From: Calliphora vicina
Taxonomy: Eukaryota; Arthropoda; Insecta; Diptera; Calliphoridae
NCBI RefSeq assembly: GCF_958450345.1
Contig: NC_088780.1
Location: 38,525,667-38,589,666, forward strand
Length of the DNA stretch: 64,000 nt
Direction of reading: 5' to 3'
A program made the translations under genes and the position numbers. Shown piece after piece: positions 22,886-34,640 of the stretch. How positions within the stretch are numbered: the stretch's first letter is position 1; every line of letters starts with the position of its first letter. The notes under the pieces are model-generated. The model saw only the letters and a list, made by a program, of their open reading frames with translations. It did not search any database and was not told the origin of the DNA.

Positions 22886-24373
22886 AAAAAAAGTGGAAAT
22901 AAATCTGTAACTTCTAAACGAATAGCCCGATTTTAATAAAATTTCCCATGGCTATAGAGGAGTTGTCGATAAGTTTAAGTTTTGAATTTGGGCTTAAACA
23001 ACCAAGGTGGGGCCGAGCCACACCCCAAAGTGGGGCACCTCGGGTATATCAAAAATTAAAAATGATGCCAAATTTTTGTTTGCGATCCGATTTGAAAGAT
23101 TTTTATATATATGGAATATACTAGACGAGATCTACAAAAAACATTGCTTTAGCCATATATTATCTCTTATAGTTTACGAGTTATTCGCATTTGAAAAGTA
23201 AAATTTTATTTTTTTTGCCTACCTTGGTCTGCCATTTTGCTAATAACGGATCCAATTCTTTCCCGATTTTCTTGAAGTATTTTTTTTTTTTGAATTAACA
23301 ACAAATTTATTAAAGAAAGAAAGAAGAAAGAATTGTTAAAAAATATCTACTGAGTCAAAAGTTATGTGCATTCAAACTTAAAAAAATAAAAAAGTCGTTT
23401 TTTCGCCATTTTTTTCGAAAAAAGTACCTACATTCATTTTAAATTATACAGAAAATGAGAAAAAAATAAATAATGTGTTTATATTTTTCTGAAAGATAAC
23501 ATTTCGGGAAATATTATAAAAGCTAAATAATATCAAAATTCGTATTATTGCGTGGTCCAGAGCCTTCCGAAGTAGACCTATTTTTTATGTAAATTTCAAC
23601 TTTAGACAACATATTCTAAAATCGCATAGCTGCTTTCAAAAAATTAAGAACAGTTTTGTATGTCCCAATCTGTTCTTCAATATCATGCAAAGGGATTTCA
23701 TAGCCCCGAGCTTGGTACCTTCAAAGATCCAAAAATCAAAAAAATCCCAATTTTGGGATTTTTGAAAAGTTTTTTGGGAATTGTGGGATTCTCAATAACA
23801 AATCTAAATCCAAATTTTCACTTTTGCATTCCGAAAAAAAATGTCTATATAATTGTAAAATTTAATTAAAAAATATTCATAAACCAAAAAGTTATAGCAG
23901 TTTAAAAATTTAAATTTTCAACAAAAAATAAAAAAAAAATTTATCTTTTTTTTTTGCAAAAAGTCTTCTATGAAGTTTTTAATTTTCAATATATTTAAAC
24001 ATTTTTGAAAAGAAAATGCAATTTCCAAAATATTGATGTATAATAGTCTACCTTATTTTGTCCACGTGTCACAGTAATGAACGAATGATTAACATGTCTA
24101 GTGAAGTCACCAAGTTATTTTCTTCCATAACAACTTCAATGTTAGGTACTTATATAATACATAAGTACAAACATTAAGCGATTGCAACTCTTTTTTAACA
24201 ATGAATCCCAGGTATAATATGAAATACCTGGGATATCCCTAAAAAATATTTCATACATAATACTATTTTTTTTACTACAGGTAATAGAACAGGTAGATTT
24301 GATAAATAAACAAAAAACTAAAGAAACAAGTAATGTTTTTTTGGGAAAATATTTTTAATTTTTAAATTTATAA
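22886..24373. other. Unassigned AT-rich stretch, with an 11-bp hairpin
   Basis: 22886-23230 has a GC-richer patch (GGTGGGGCCGAGCCACACCC, 23010-23030) and phrases such as 'ACTTCTAAACGAATAGCC' typical of non-coding insect repeats. I cannot classify it. A perfect hairpin ATCCCAGGTAT/ATACCTGGGAT lies at about 24206-24236. No gene is seen. Confidence 0.4.
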
Positions 24374-25134
24374 TTAGCTTAATTTAGTAAAATAATCAGA
24401 AACAGAGCAACCCATATCTAAAAGATAAAGCAAATCTTTAAAATCATGACTATTTTCAAACGTCAAACTTCTGTAGCAAATCCAACGTTTCCTCATAGAT
24501 GATAAGACTGGATCTGATGATAAAATTAGATTATTCAAAATGTCTTCATTTTGAGATTGTCCAGAACACTTTCTGGAGCTGAACTTCTGAACATACTTGA
24601 AGTCCCTATTTCTCCATTCTTGGGGTTCTTCTGTAAGTTCTCCTAAGAGCAAAATATTATGTTCAATTATGATTTTTCCATGACATAATACTTTATGTAC
24701 TGTTGGTGTCATTTCTTTCCAAGGGTACAACGATAATAGAAGTTTTGAAATTTCTGTGGAATAATCGCCAAATTTTGTTGCATTCACTTTGTGCTTACTA
24801 TTTATTGCCATAAAAATAATATTGACTTTTTTCAGTAATTCCATATTAATTCCCGTTATATCTGAGGTTGTTTCAAAATCTTTGAAAAATCGTCTAGCTG
24901 TGTTTCCATCATGTGTGCTTCCATATCCTACGAGTGGTTTATCAATGTTTAATCCAATCTGCTTTTTGAATTCTTCTTTTCTCCGTGGCTCTCATTTCCA
25001 TCAGTTCTTCATTTTATTTACTGATTTATTGATATTTTCTGGTATGCTTCTATATTTTAAATCATATGCCAGATGTAGAAAATGTTCAAGAAATCTTATA
25101 CGGGCATGTAGAGGAGATATTCCGAATTTGAGCA
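24374..25134 (-). pseudogene. Transposase-like pseudogene of an arthropod orphan family
   Basis: On the reverse strand a coding segment enters from the adjacent TIR at 25134 and reads GISPLHARIRFLEHFLHLAY (about 25060-25120). It stops at a TGA (~25001), continues after a frameshift from about 24985 as IGLNIDKPLVGYGSTHDGN and TARRFFKDFE, and then stays open to 24374. Motifs include YPWKEMTPTVHKVLCHG, HNILLLGELTEEPQEWRNRD and ILNNLILSSDPVLSS. From memory, proteins with the 'GDGNTARRF...MPxTVHKxLxHG' pattern are numerous and repeated in arthropod genomes, so I read this as a DNA-transposon protein. I cannot name the superfamily or catalytic residues. The stop plus the frameshift make this copy non-functional. 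Its upstream end coincides with the inner boundary of a ~230-bp TIR. Confidence 0.6.
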
Positions 25135-25363
25135 CACAACATAATATGATAAGTCCTTCATCATATAAATGGTTGTCACAAACATATACTTGTTTACTGT
25201 AATCATATGTATGGTTGACACAATCATGTGAATTGCAAATTAACCATATTATGGTTACCACAACCATGTAAATAGTTACTGTGACTATAATATTGTTAAA
25301 AAACTTAAAACACTATATAAATGGTTACTGTTACCATGGACAACTATATTTTTTCTCTGCGTG
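25135..25363. mobile_element. Single long TIR (family T) adjoining the transposase pseudogene
   Basis: This 229-bp sequence is about 90% alike, by eye, to the right arm of the MITE at 31701-32187. It runs from the arm's innermost bases (ATAATATGATAAGTCC) to its outermost end (TTTTTTCTCTGCGTG, then TA). An open frame runs from it into the transposase-like region. No matching opposite TIR is found near 24.2-24.4 kb. Confidence 0.75.
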
Positions 25364-26369
25364 TAGAGCAGATCTACCACCCCACTAAGATGAGTGACAG
25401 TTTACCATTATGGCTCTCCTGCGAAGAGCAAATAGTTTTAATTTTAGTTATAAGATTTAAATACTTATTGTAAGGTCAAAACAGACAGATTCAATAAATC
25501 AATTAAGCGTTAAAAAAAAATATATATTGCGTTTTAATCTACTCAGTAGTTTCGGAGTTATAATAACAAATTGAAGCAAAAAATATATTTTTTTGTAATA
25601 ATATCCAATTTATTTTTGTTTAAAAAAAAATCATGAAAAATCTAAAGCGGCAGAAATTGTTTATATTTAGCTTTATCGCAAAGCCACATGTAATAGGAAC
25701 AAAATGAGATATTGATCATAAAAATCGATGTATTATTTTCGAAAGTATTCACAATTATGTGAATTCGATTCTTTTCAGAAAATTTTATGTGCGTACAAGC
25801 GTGTACTTTGAGTATAAATTTTACATGTGTTTTGTTACTGTAACAAAAATTTTAATAAAAACAGAACACATTTTGAGATGATACGAATTTTGTTCAACTT
25901 AATTTTAGTTTGTTTGTTATCAATTTATATAATAAAATATATTTTATGAAAAGGTACCAAAAATAAATAAACATTTTAGTACTTTTTGAGATGTAAATAA
26001 GACGATCTAAATTTTATTACTATGTTTATTGGTTTAAAAAATATATATGATTTCAAAAAAGTACCAAAATATAGTGAATTTCATAAAAGTGACAAAAACC
26101 TGTCTGTTGATTTTTTTGCGCAAATAAATATGCATTACCGATTTTACCCCTCAAACCTTCGAATTTCCAAAAATCCCTTCTTAGTGTATCTACATGAGGA
26201 GAGGGGAACCTATTGTCCAAATCTTTAGAAATCTTTAGAAAGGACAATTTTGCAGTTAAATAGCATCTGTTCAAAAGAAAAGTATTTTTTAGGAAAATAT
26301 ATTGAAATCATAATACATAAGGTAAATGTAATATTGTAAAAATAGGATAAGCTGTTAAAAAGTTATATA
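25364..26369. other. Unassigned AT-rich stretch
   Basis: No gene is seen. Small overlapping frames at 26022-26274 lie opposite one another on the two strands and are probably chance. Confidence 0.35.
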
Positions 26370-26893
26370 CAGTGGTGGCCACCAATTTAAGACAAATACT
26401 TGAATTTTTTTCATCAACTGAATTTTAAGTGCGATAGAGCCAAAATAAAAGGACTTCTAAGGGTATGAAATTTATTATTAATGTTTCTAGTTTCTGAAAA
26501 TTTTTTGGAAAAATCGGTAAAACATATATGGACAAAGATATGTCGAAATACGTTGACCCACCTCAGCGAACATCCGCTGTTAATAACATGATATGACCGA
26601 AACTAATGGAACTAAAAATACGAAATTTGGTCCGAATATTTTATAATAATAAAAATATAATGATTTAAATGTGAGAAAATTTGTTTACTGAAAAAAATTT
26701 TTTTTTGGTCAAGTTGTAGAAAAATTGTATGTATTCGTGGTGAATATGTATGAATTGCACAGCCGAATAAAACACACTTGTGTGTTAAAACAGTCCTCAT
26801 GCATACATATTTGTGGAAATATTTGGAAAAAAAAATTGACAATCACGTGGAATTTAGAAAACAATTTTTGTCTTAAATTCCTGGCCACCACTG
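26370..26893. mobile_element. Tc1/mariner-type MITE, family F copy 2
   Basis: TA flanks both ends (26368-26369; 26894-26895). The ends are CAGTGGTGGCCACCAATTTA and, on the reverse strand, CAGTGGTGGCCAGGAATTTA, then AGACAAA. It is longer than copy 1 because of about 45 bp at 26444-26500 missing there. Three short open frames at 26612-26907 lie on opposing strands of non-coding repeat. Confidence 0.9.
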
Positions 26894-27869
26894 TATGTAC
26901 AATTTAAATTACATAAAATTTGAACCTCGAAAAAGGCTAAATCTAAATGTGGTCTGATTTTGCTTAAGTTTTCAGCATATGGTTTTTAGATGACGGAGGA
27001 CAGTTTTAGTCCTTGAAAGTATTGAAAAAGTGCATATTAAGGGTTACCCTAATAGGCATACATATGTATTTTTGTTGTTTTAGTCATAAACTTGTATAAA
27101 ATACAACAACAAATAAACAATATCATCATGAAATTAATAAAAGTTAAAAACTTGTGTTGTGCCACTGTCGTTTTTGTTGCTATTGCTGACATTGCTTTAA
27201 CACTCGTTTCAGAATGTGTGTGCTTGAATGAAAGATGACACAGCTTCGGGTTAAAAAGCCATAAAGAGAAATAAAATATAAAACCAAAAACAACAAACAT
27301 AAAAATCGCTACAAAATGAAGAAAAAAAAACAGAAAACATGACTGGAAATGATGATAAAAGAAATAAAAAAAGAGGGACAACAGACAGTGTATGTGTAAA
27401 CTAAAAAGAAATGGCTGGAAAACTGTTGCAAATCTGAGCAAAATAAATAAGGTCCTCCACACACACACAAAGCCAACATACTACGCCTCTTGTGTTCCGG
27501 TCATAAAAAAGTATGCAAAAGAATAGAAAAAAAAGAACGAATCTTTGGTTTAGACAACAGCCAACGAGTTGTAGGACAAGTGGAGGCGGTTGTTTTAATG
27601 TGGGTTTGGAACAGCAATGAATAACAACACAAACTCACACAAAATGTTTTCCATAAATGATGCAACAGCAATGAGGCGAGATAATGAGTATGATGAGATT
27701 TTATGTTCTAAAATTGATTTTTAGTTTCTTGTTGTTTTTAACATTTATTTCTTGTTTAAATTGTTGCTATTCGAGTTTGCTGAGTTTTTTATGACATCAA
27801 ATTACTGCAAAAGTTACGACAGGCTAAAACAGTAAGAAGAGAAATTTGGTTGCATTGAGTTTTATTGCT
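26894..27869. other. AT-rich single-copy-like stretch
   Basis: A 139-codon frame on the reverse strand (27049-27468) is nearly all Phe/Leu/Ile/Cys from T-rich low-complexity sequence and lacks a recognisable domain. I do not call it a gene. AACAACAA and CACACACA tracts resemble fly intron or intergenic DNA. Confidence 0.45.
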
Positions 27870-28195
27870 GTTATACCCACCATCAAAAAAGATGAGGGTA
27901 TGATGGTTTTGTCATTTCTTTTGTAATACTTCGAAATATTCATCGCAGACCCATAAAAGTGTATATATTCTGGGTCCTTATGATAAGATGATTTAGCTAT
28001 GTCCGTTCTTCTGTCTGTCTGTCTGTTGAAAATACGATAGGGCTCAAATGAAAGGAGCTGGCTGCCTGAAATTACTCTCTGTTGATAAGAATTGTTTGGT
28101 ATTCAAAATTTGCAATAGCGGTCCATGATTTCACCTAACTCCCATACAAATGTCCCCCGTAATATTGTTTGAGCTGTCATAAATTAGTTGATTCT
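27870..28195 (-). mobile_element. Hairpin-ended repeat of a third subfamily (N)
   Basis: It begins GTTATACCCACCATCA...GATGAGGGTAT, a hairpin of the same kind as the family A and B 3' ends. It continues with AGTGTATATATTCTGGGTCC, TAGCTATGTCCGTTCTTCTG and (TCTG)n, then CACCTAACTCCCATACAAAT. It lacks the opposite end. A second fragment (GTTATACCCACCATCA) starts at 52167. Confidence 0.7.
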
Positions 28196-28873
28196 AAGTT
28201 CTAAGTAGGTACTCTGAAATTATACTGTACAGCCATGGTAGGCAAATAGAGGCATTTAATTTGAGTTCATGTATGGGTAAAAAATAAAATATCCACAACA
28301 ACTGTTTACATTCGGGTTGTGTACGTGTAAATTGACGAAAATTGTCGTAATCTGAAGTATTTGTCCCTAGTCCCTTTACAAAGTTCACCTTACACCCCGA
28401 CAAGAACAAGGTCGACGTAGTAGCACCTGTCGTAACTTTGTATCATCTGCCTTCTTTTTCTTCTCTGAACATTGCAAATCTTCATGGATTGCTGCACAGA
28501 GAAAACAGATTCGTAGTGGCAACCAAATGTTTTGAGTCGTATATGAAAGTCTGTTTGTGGCTTTTACATTTTTAAGATGGCATTTGAAAACTAATGCGAT
28601 CTCAAGCCGTATATTTTGCACTATATGTACCCATCGATCACTATACCTATGCTTACCTATTTTAAACTTGTCACTCAGTAACGCTACTATGTACATTTTA
28701 TTCTATGCTAGCCAATCTAATATTGGGACGAAAAGTTATTCTTCTTAAGTCAATCGAAAGACAAAGTTGAGCATATGTACATCTCATGACATTTTAAATG
28801 ATCTTGCAAAATCGGTTGTGAAACTCAAAGTGTCAGGTGAACTTAAGTATGAACGCACTGGACATAACATCAT
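28196..28873. other. Unassigned stretch
   Basis: Antiparallel frames at 28385-28748 are not recognisable. A segment near 28290-28350 (ATATCCACAACAAC...GACGAAAATTGTCG) resembles 28930-29030, suggesting a duplicated piece of the same repeat. Confidence 0.35.
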
Positions 28874-28875
28874 CC

Positions 28876-28940
28876 GTACGCAGAGAAAAAATATAGTTGT
28901 CCATGGTTACTGCAACTATTTAAATAAATTATATATCCAC
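28876..28940. mobile_element. Fragment of the family T TIR
   Basis: ACGCAGAGAAAAAATATAGT followed by TGTCCATGGTTACTG matches the outer ~55 bp of the MITE at 31701-32187. The rest of the arm is missing. Confidence 0.7.
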
Positions 28941-29625
28941 AACAACATCAAGCAACTGAATGAAATGTGTGTATTTTTACGCTCTATTACGCTCTGTTGT
29001 TCATGTTCGGGTTGTTTGACGAAAATCTTCGCAACCTGAACAATATGAACGCCTACCATGGCTTTGGACAGATTCCCTTTATTGTGTAATTCTCCAAGAC
29101 TGCTTTATTAAGCAAAGATTCGGCAACGTTGATAGGGCTTGATGTATAATACAATATGTTATAAATAATTTAGAAATAGTGAATAATTAATTTACTAAAG
29201 AATTAGTTACTAATGTTTTTTAACATTATCAATAATTGAATTGTTAACTTTAACGTTATTTTTTGTTTTTCATTAACAATAAAATATTAAAAAACCGACA
29301 TCAAAACTTTATTATTTACTTTTTTTAAAAAAAAAATAAATTATTCGAATAATTCGATTAATTTTAAACGTGTGATCGAATTATTCGAACAAGTTAAAAT
29401 CTCTTATTCGAATTTTTCGTACAAGAGAAAAATCGAATAATTTGAAGACCCTAATGTTTACACATTCAAAATTGGATTGTAGAATGAGCTTAAAATAAAT
29501 CTTTATTTAAAATTCTATAATACAATTTATTTTGTTCTCTTTTTATTTTTTACCGTTACATGAAACCAGAAGAAGATAAAAAATCTTCCAAAAAAATGTA
29601 TGTTGTGAATTTCGCGTGAAGTAGT
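28941..29625. repeat. Unassigned stretch ending in an ATTCG-rich repeat
   Basis: 29330-29455 carries repeated ATTATTCGAATAATTCG-like motifs and ends GAAGACCCTAAT, similar in content to 15180-15350. No gene is seen. Confidence 0.4.
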
Positions 29626-30287
29626 TATACACTACACCATCATAGTGGGGAATGTATGTTGCGTTTGTGCTAATGTTTGTAACGTCCAAAAATACTAGTC
29701 TAACACCCACCTTAAAGTATACCGATGGACTCAGAACTCACTTTCTGAGTCGATTAAACGATGTCCGTCCGTCTGGCTGGCTGGCTATATAAACCTTGTG
29801 GCCAAAGTACAGGTCGCAATTTTGAAGATATTTCAATAAAATTTGGTACATATAATTCATTCAGCTCAAGGACAAAGCCCATAGAAACTGGCTGAAATCG
29901 GTCCAATATTTCACCTAGACCCCATACAAATGTCCTCAAGAAATTGGACTTTATCGGTCATAAATGTTTAATTTATAAAGCTATCTACACAAATTTCGTT
30001 CCAAATAAATTTTATATTTACGGAATTTATGTCACCCAGTTTTATTATGAACGGTCCATAATTAGTCATAGCTTCCATATAGACCCACTTCCGAAAATCA
30101 TGTTAAATTGCATAAATATCCTAAAAATGTTGGTACTTATTCTAATAAAATTCAACATAAATAACTTAGATATAGACATCAATCATACGACTTAATTTCA
30201 TGGTGATCGGTTCATAATTGGTCATAAGTCCCACATTTTTCTGCTTATTTACTTAGTGTAGGGTATGGTCTTGACCGACCATTCCAA
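29626..30287 (-). mobile_element. Family A repeat (copy A6)
   Basis: It is reverse-oriented. It starts with a decayed 3' hairpin (TACACTACACCATCATAGTG), then the CGATTAAACGATGTCCGTCC block, CACCTAGACCCCATACAAAT and TTTCATGGTGATCGGTTC. It ends TGTAGGGTATGGTCTTGACC, at the 5' hairpin. The first frame on its strand has no coding meaning. Confidence 0.8.
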
Positions 30288-30887
30288 ACTAACATAAATT
30301 TAAATTAAATATGGAAAACAAAAGTGATAGTAAGTGCCTAATAGTTTAAGAAAAAGATTTAGTGTAAAAATTGTTTTTGGCGAAAATAATCATACTTCTG
30401 AAAAATTAATTTTGGATAAGCTTTTAAAAAGTTGGCCGAATTTGTCCGGGTTTATACAATCAGAAACGTGTTAAATGAAGTATTTTGAGTTTAATTTGTC
30501 AATTTCATGTTGCACTTTTTTGAACTTTTTGAGAAATATAATTTTTCTTAGGCAGCCTCCGCTTGAAAATTAGCTAACTTGCAAAATTTTGCTTGGATGA
30601 GAAGATTTAAAAAAAATATTTTTTTTTTATGTTTTAAAACAGTTTGCATTTTACACAGTTCACATTTTTACCCACGCAAATTAGAAGAAATTTTAAAATT
30701 TACTCCGCCATTTTAAATTAGAAAAATTTTACATCAGATTCGAAATCAGTAACCTTGAATATACCGATTTTCATGTAAATCAGAAGACATTTTAAAATTT
30801 ACGCCGCCATATTGGATCCGCATACTGATTTTCATCGCTGTTCAGTGATTGCTTATAGTTTTGGCCACAAAAATGGATGAAATTTCC
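30288..30887. other. Unassigned stretch with a short duplication
   Basis: A segment with 'CATTTTAAAATTTAC' and 'CGCCAT' occurs at about 30680-30715 and again at 30783-30815. No gene is seen. Confidence 0.35.
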
Positions 30888-30998
30888 TATAGTGAGATGT
30901 ACGGACGGACATCGTCTAATCGACTCAGAAAGTGATTCATAGTCGATCGGTATACTTTAAGGTGGATGTTACAAACATCAGCACAAACGCACAACTAT
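30888..30998 (+). mobile_element. Family A 3' fragment
   Basis: GACGGACATCGTCTAATCGA, CTCAGAAAGTGATT, GTCGATCGGTATACTTTAAG and CAGCACAAACGCA match the 3' part of family A. The hairpin end itself is missing. Confidence 0.75.
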
Positions 30999-31699
30999 AC
31001 AAGTGAATCCCTAATGACCTTATTTAAAGGCTTGCTTCAGCAGACCTTCAATTATGCTTTCATTATAAGGCCTTTTAATAGAGTTTCCTATCCAGACATC
31101 CTATGAGGCATTACGCGGCAAGTATACTTACAGGCGCGGCAAGAACTTCATAATGACGGAAGTATGTATGAAAGGCCTTGGCTCTCAATGAAATGCCTTG
31201 GAAATTTAAATTCTTTTGTACGGTTTATAATAAAGAGAGCAAAACTAATTTTATTATTTAAAGAAAACATATAGGAATAATTACAAAAACAATCATGTTT
31301 GAATTTTAAACAATATAAGCAATTAGCGCCACCGTTAAAATACCGTTACCGATTTTATCATAAATAACATCACCTCTAATGCCACTAAATAATTTTAAAT
31401 TATGAATATAAAAATGTTTCAGTCAAAGAATTTATTTATTGAGTTTTTACCATTTTGAATCGCTACCCAACCTTAGCTAATAGTAATTTATTTATTCCTC
31501 ATAAGTAATTAAGTCATACTATTTTTATTACAAATAAATTTCATGATAACTTCTTCGCTGTCTTTTAAAATATATGCATCTTTCCACAACCTATTTTCTT
31601 TGAAATAATACAATGCAGTATATGAATGAGATACATGCCCTCAGTATTGGTTCAACATACAAAAAAGTAAATTTATTATGAACAGAAATACCCTTCCAT
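30999..31699. other. Unassigned stretch
   Basis: No gene or repeat boundary is recognised. Confidence 0.3.
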
Positions 31700-31700
31700 A

Positions 31701-32187
31701 CACGCAGAGAAAAAATATAATTGGGCATGGTTACTGTAACCATTTATATAGTGTTACAAGTTTTTTAACTATATTATAGTCACAGTAACCATTTACATGA
31801 TTGTGGTAACCATAATATGGTTAACTTACGATTCACATGATTGTCTCAACCATATATATGGTTACAGTAAACATATATATGTTTGTGGCAACCATATTTA
31901 TGATGAATAATTTTATCATAATATGTTGTTCTCAGATTATGATAAGCCTTAAGCCGAGAGCACCATAATATGATAAGTCCTTCATCATATAAATGGTTGT
32001 CACAAACATATATATGTTTACTGTAACCATATATATGGTTGAGACAATCATGTGAATCGTAAGTTAACCATATTATGGTTACCACAATCATGTAAATGGT
32101 TACTGTGACTATAATATAGTTAAAAAACTTGTAACAATATTGAAATGGTTACAGTAACCATGCCCAACTATATTTTTTCTCTGCGTG
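31701..32187. mobile_element. Long-TIR foldback MITE (family T)
   Basis: Two arms of about 225 bp are inverted copies of each other around a loop of about 38 bp (about 31924-31965). The outer ends are CACGCAGAGAAAAAATATA and its complement, with TA on both sides. The arms are built from many small dyads (ATGGTTAC/GTAACCAT; CATATATATGG). It has no coding capacity: the open frame at 31846-32091 is repeat sequence. One arm also abuts a transposase-like pseudogene at 24.4-25.4 kb, which suggests the parent element. Confidence 0.85.
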
Positions 32188-32537
32188 TATTGTGAGAATA
32201 GATTTAATAATTGACCACAGCTAAATTTCCTATTAATTTTGATATCGATATAAAATTCACAACTTTCGAACTTTTGTGAGGATCGTTTTTAAATTAGCCA
32301 TAGGTTATATATAAGATCCACTTCCCACATATTAAGTTTTCGGGATATGCTTGAAACTAAATCCTTAGTTTTTTTCAAATAATTTAAATTATTTAATATT
32401 AATTTTTATACAATTTTTCGTTTACAATTTCCATTGATCTCTCACATTTTATGGTTTTATATAGAAATGAATAATTTTGCATATTTATATAAAAAATCAG
32501 TTTATTTTAAATACAGAAATAAGAAAAAACATTCATG
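32188..32537. other. Unassigned AT-rich stretch
   Basis: Nothing recognisable is seen between two inverted-repeat elements. Confidence 0.3.
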
Positions 32538-32539
32538 TA

Positions 32540-34638
32540 CATTAGAGTGCTCCAAGATTGTATGGACGAAAAAAACTTTCTAGGTACAGGCCGCCCCCCC
32601 CCTCTAGAATTGTTCTATGTATTGCAGAAACACGTTGTGTAGAATATTAGGATGATAGGATAACGTTAACTGGTGGCGCAACGACGCTGAAGTTTTGAGG
32701 TGCATTTACAAGGGGAAAATATGCAATTTTTTCAGTTTTTGTAAAAATTTTGCCATTAAATAATGACTTTTACAATTTAATTTAAAAGAATCGAAATGTG
32801 TACGTAATTGTCGTTATAATAAGATATAAAAGACAAAAATTGGTGAAAAAATGTTAAAGTTATTAAAAAATCGCCAGGCCATTAACGTGTCTCAGGCCAC
32901 TAGAACAAGAAATTTATGAACAAAATTAACATATTTTGATAAATATTAAAATAAAAGCTTATTTTTACTTAAAATATATCCATATTTACTTGTATATGAG
33001 TTTTTGTCCTCGTAGGATACCGTTAACCTATTCGCAGGTATGACCAAAAAAATTAAATTTTTTTAACGGCAGTTTCAAAACTCCAATTTCAAATTTTTAA
33101 AAATTTTGTTAAACAAATTTCAGAATTTTTTGATCATCACATGGGGATTTATTGACAACATAATAGGGAATAAAAATGTGAAAAAGGTATGTCAATGCCT
33201 CCTATAGTTTTTCCGTACCTGCGATATAAATTTTGCGATTTTCGAGAAAAACTAATTTTTTGGCCATATTTTGGGGAATGACCAGAATTTCCTTACTGTA
33301 ATGATTTTTAAGTAAAAACTATTCAGAATAATATAGTCCAGGTAATTTTAAATATAGTCTGAAAGTTTTACTAAAATCGGAAAACTTTAACCCTTAAAGC
33401 GTGAAGGTCAAAAGTCAATTTTTTCAATATTTGGAATTTCTCATGGAAAGATAGCGAAATATTATATATTTTTTAGCCGATTTTGATCAAACTTAAGAAA
33501 AATATAAAATGAAGTCTAGTATTCACAATAACAGTACAAAAATGGAAATTAACCCTTAAGAGTACTTGGGACAAAATGAATGTGTTTTTCGTGATTTTAA
33601 AAGTTGAGGGTCATTTGGACCCCAAGTGCTATTAAGGGTTAATTTCCATTTTTGTACTGTTATTGTGAATACTCGACTTCATTTTATATTTTTCTTAAGT
33701 TTCATCAAAATCGGCTCAAAAATATATAATATTTCGCTATCTTTCCCTGAGAAATTCCAAATATTGAAAAAATTGACTTTTGACCTTCACGCTTTAAGGG
33801 TTAAAGTTTTCCGATTTTAGTAAAACTTTCAGACTATATTTAAAATTACCTGGACTATATTATTCTGAAAAGTTTTTACTTAAAAATCATTACAGTAAGG
33901 AAATTCTGGTCATTCCCCAAAATATGGCCAAAAAATTAGTTTTTCTCGAAAATCGCAAAATTTATATCGCAGGTACGGAAAAACTATAGGAGGCATTGAC
34001 ATACCTTTTTCACATTTTTATTCCCTATTATGTTGTCAATAAATCCCCATGTGATGATCAAAAAATTCTGAAATTTGTTTAACAAAATTTTTAAAAATTT
34101 GAAATTGGAGTTTTGAAACTGCCGTTAAAAAAATTTAATTTTTTTGGTCATACCTGCGAATAGGTTAACGGTATCCTACGAGGACAAAAACTCATATACA
34201 AGTAAATATGGATATATTTTAAGTAAAAATAAGCTTTTATTTTAATATTTCTCAAAATATGTTAATTTTGTTCATAAATTTCTTGTTCTAGTGGCCTGAG
34301 ACACGTTAATGGCCTGGCGATTTTTTAATAACTTTAACATTTTTTCACCAATTTTTGTCTTTTATATCTTATTATAACGACAATTACGTGTACATTTCGA
34401 TTCTTTTAAATTAAATTCTAAAAGTCATTATTTAATGGCAAAATTTTTACAAAAACTGAAAAAATTGCATATTTTCCCCTTGTAAATGCACCTCAAAACT
34501 TCAGCGTCGTTGCGCCACCAGTTAACGTTATCATATCATCCTAATATTTTACACTGTGTGTTTCTACAATACATAGAACAATTCTAGAGGGGGGGACGGT
34601 CAAAATTCGCAATTTTATTTTTTTGGAGCACTCTAATG
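32540..34638. mobile_element. 2.1-kb near-perfect palindromic element (family E)
   Basis: The two arms (about 32540-33563 and 33615-34638) are inverted copies, nearly identical by eye over about 1 kb, around a loop of about 45-50 bp near 33570-33615. The outer ends are CATTAGAGTGCTCCAA and its complement, flanked by TA (32538-32539; 34639-34640). Differences cluster in the outermost ~60 bp, where the left arm carries AGATTGTATGGACG and a C7-8 run and the right arm a G7 run. It has no credible ORF. TA flanks suggest a Tc1/mariner-like or similar non-autonomous foldback element. Arm identity suggests recent formation or ongoing arm conversion. Confidence 0.9.
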
Positions 34639-34640
34639 TA

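Noticed and set aside
27049..27468. 139-codon reverse-strand open frame
   Set aside because: It is T-rich low complexity giving Phe/Leu/Ile/Cys runs, with no domain, no splice context and no flanking gene.
31846..32091. 81-codon reverse frame similar to one at 25001-25267
   Set aside because: At 31.8 kb it is only MITE arm sequence; the resemblance is the shared TIR. The part beyond the TIR at 25 kb is kept as a transposase relic.
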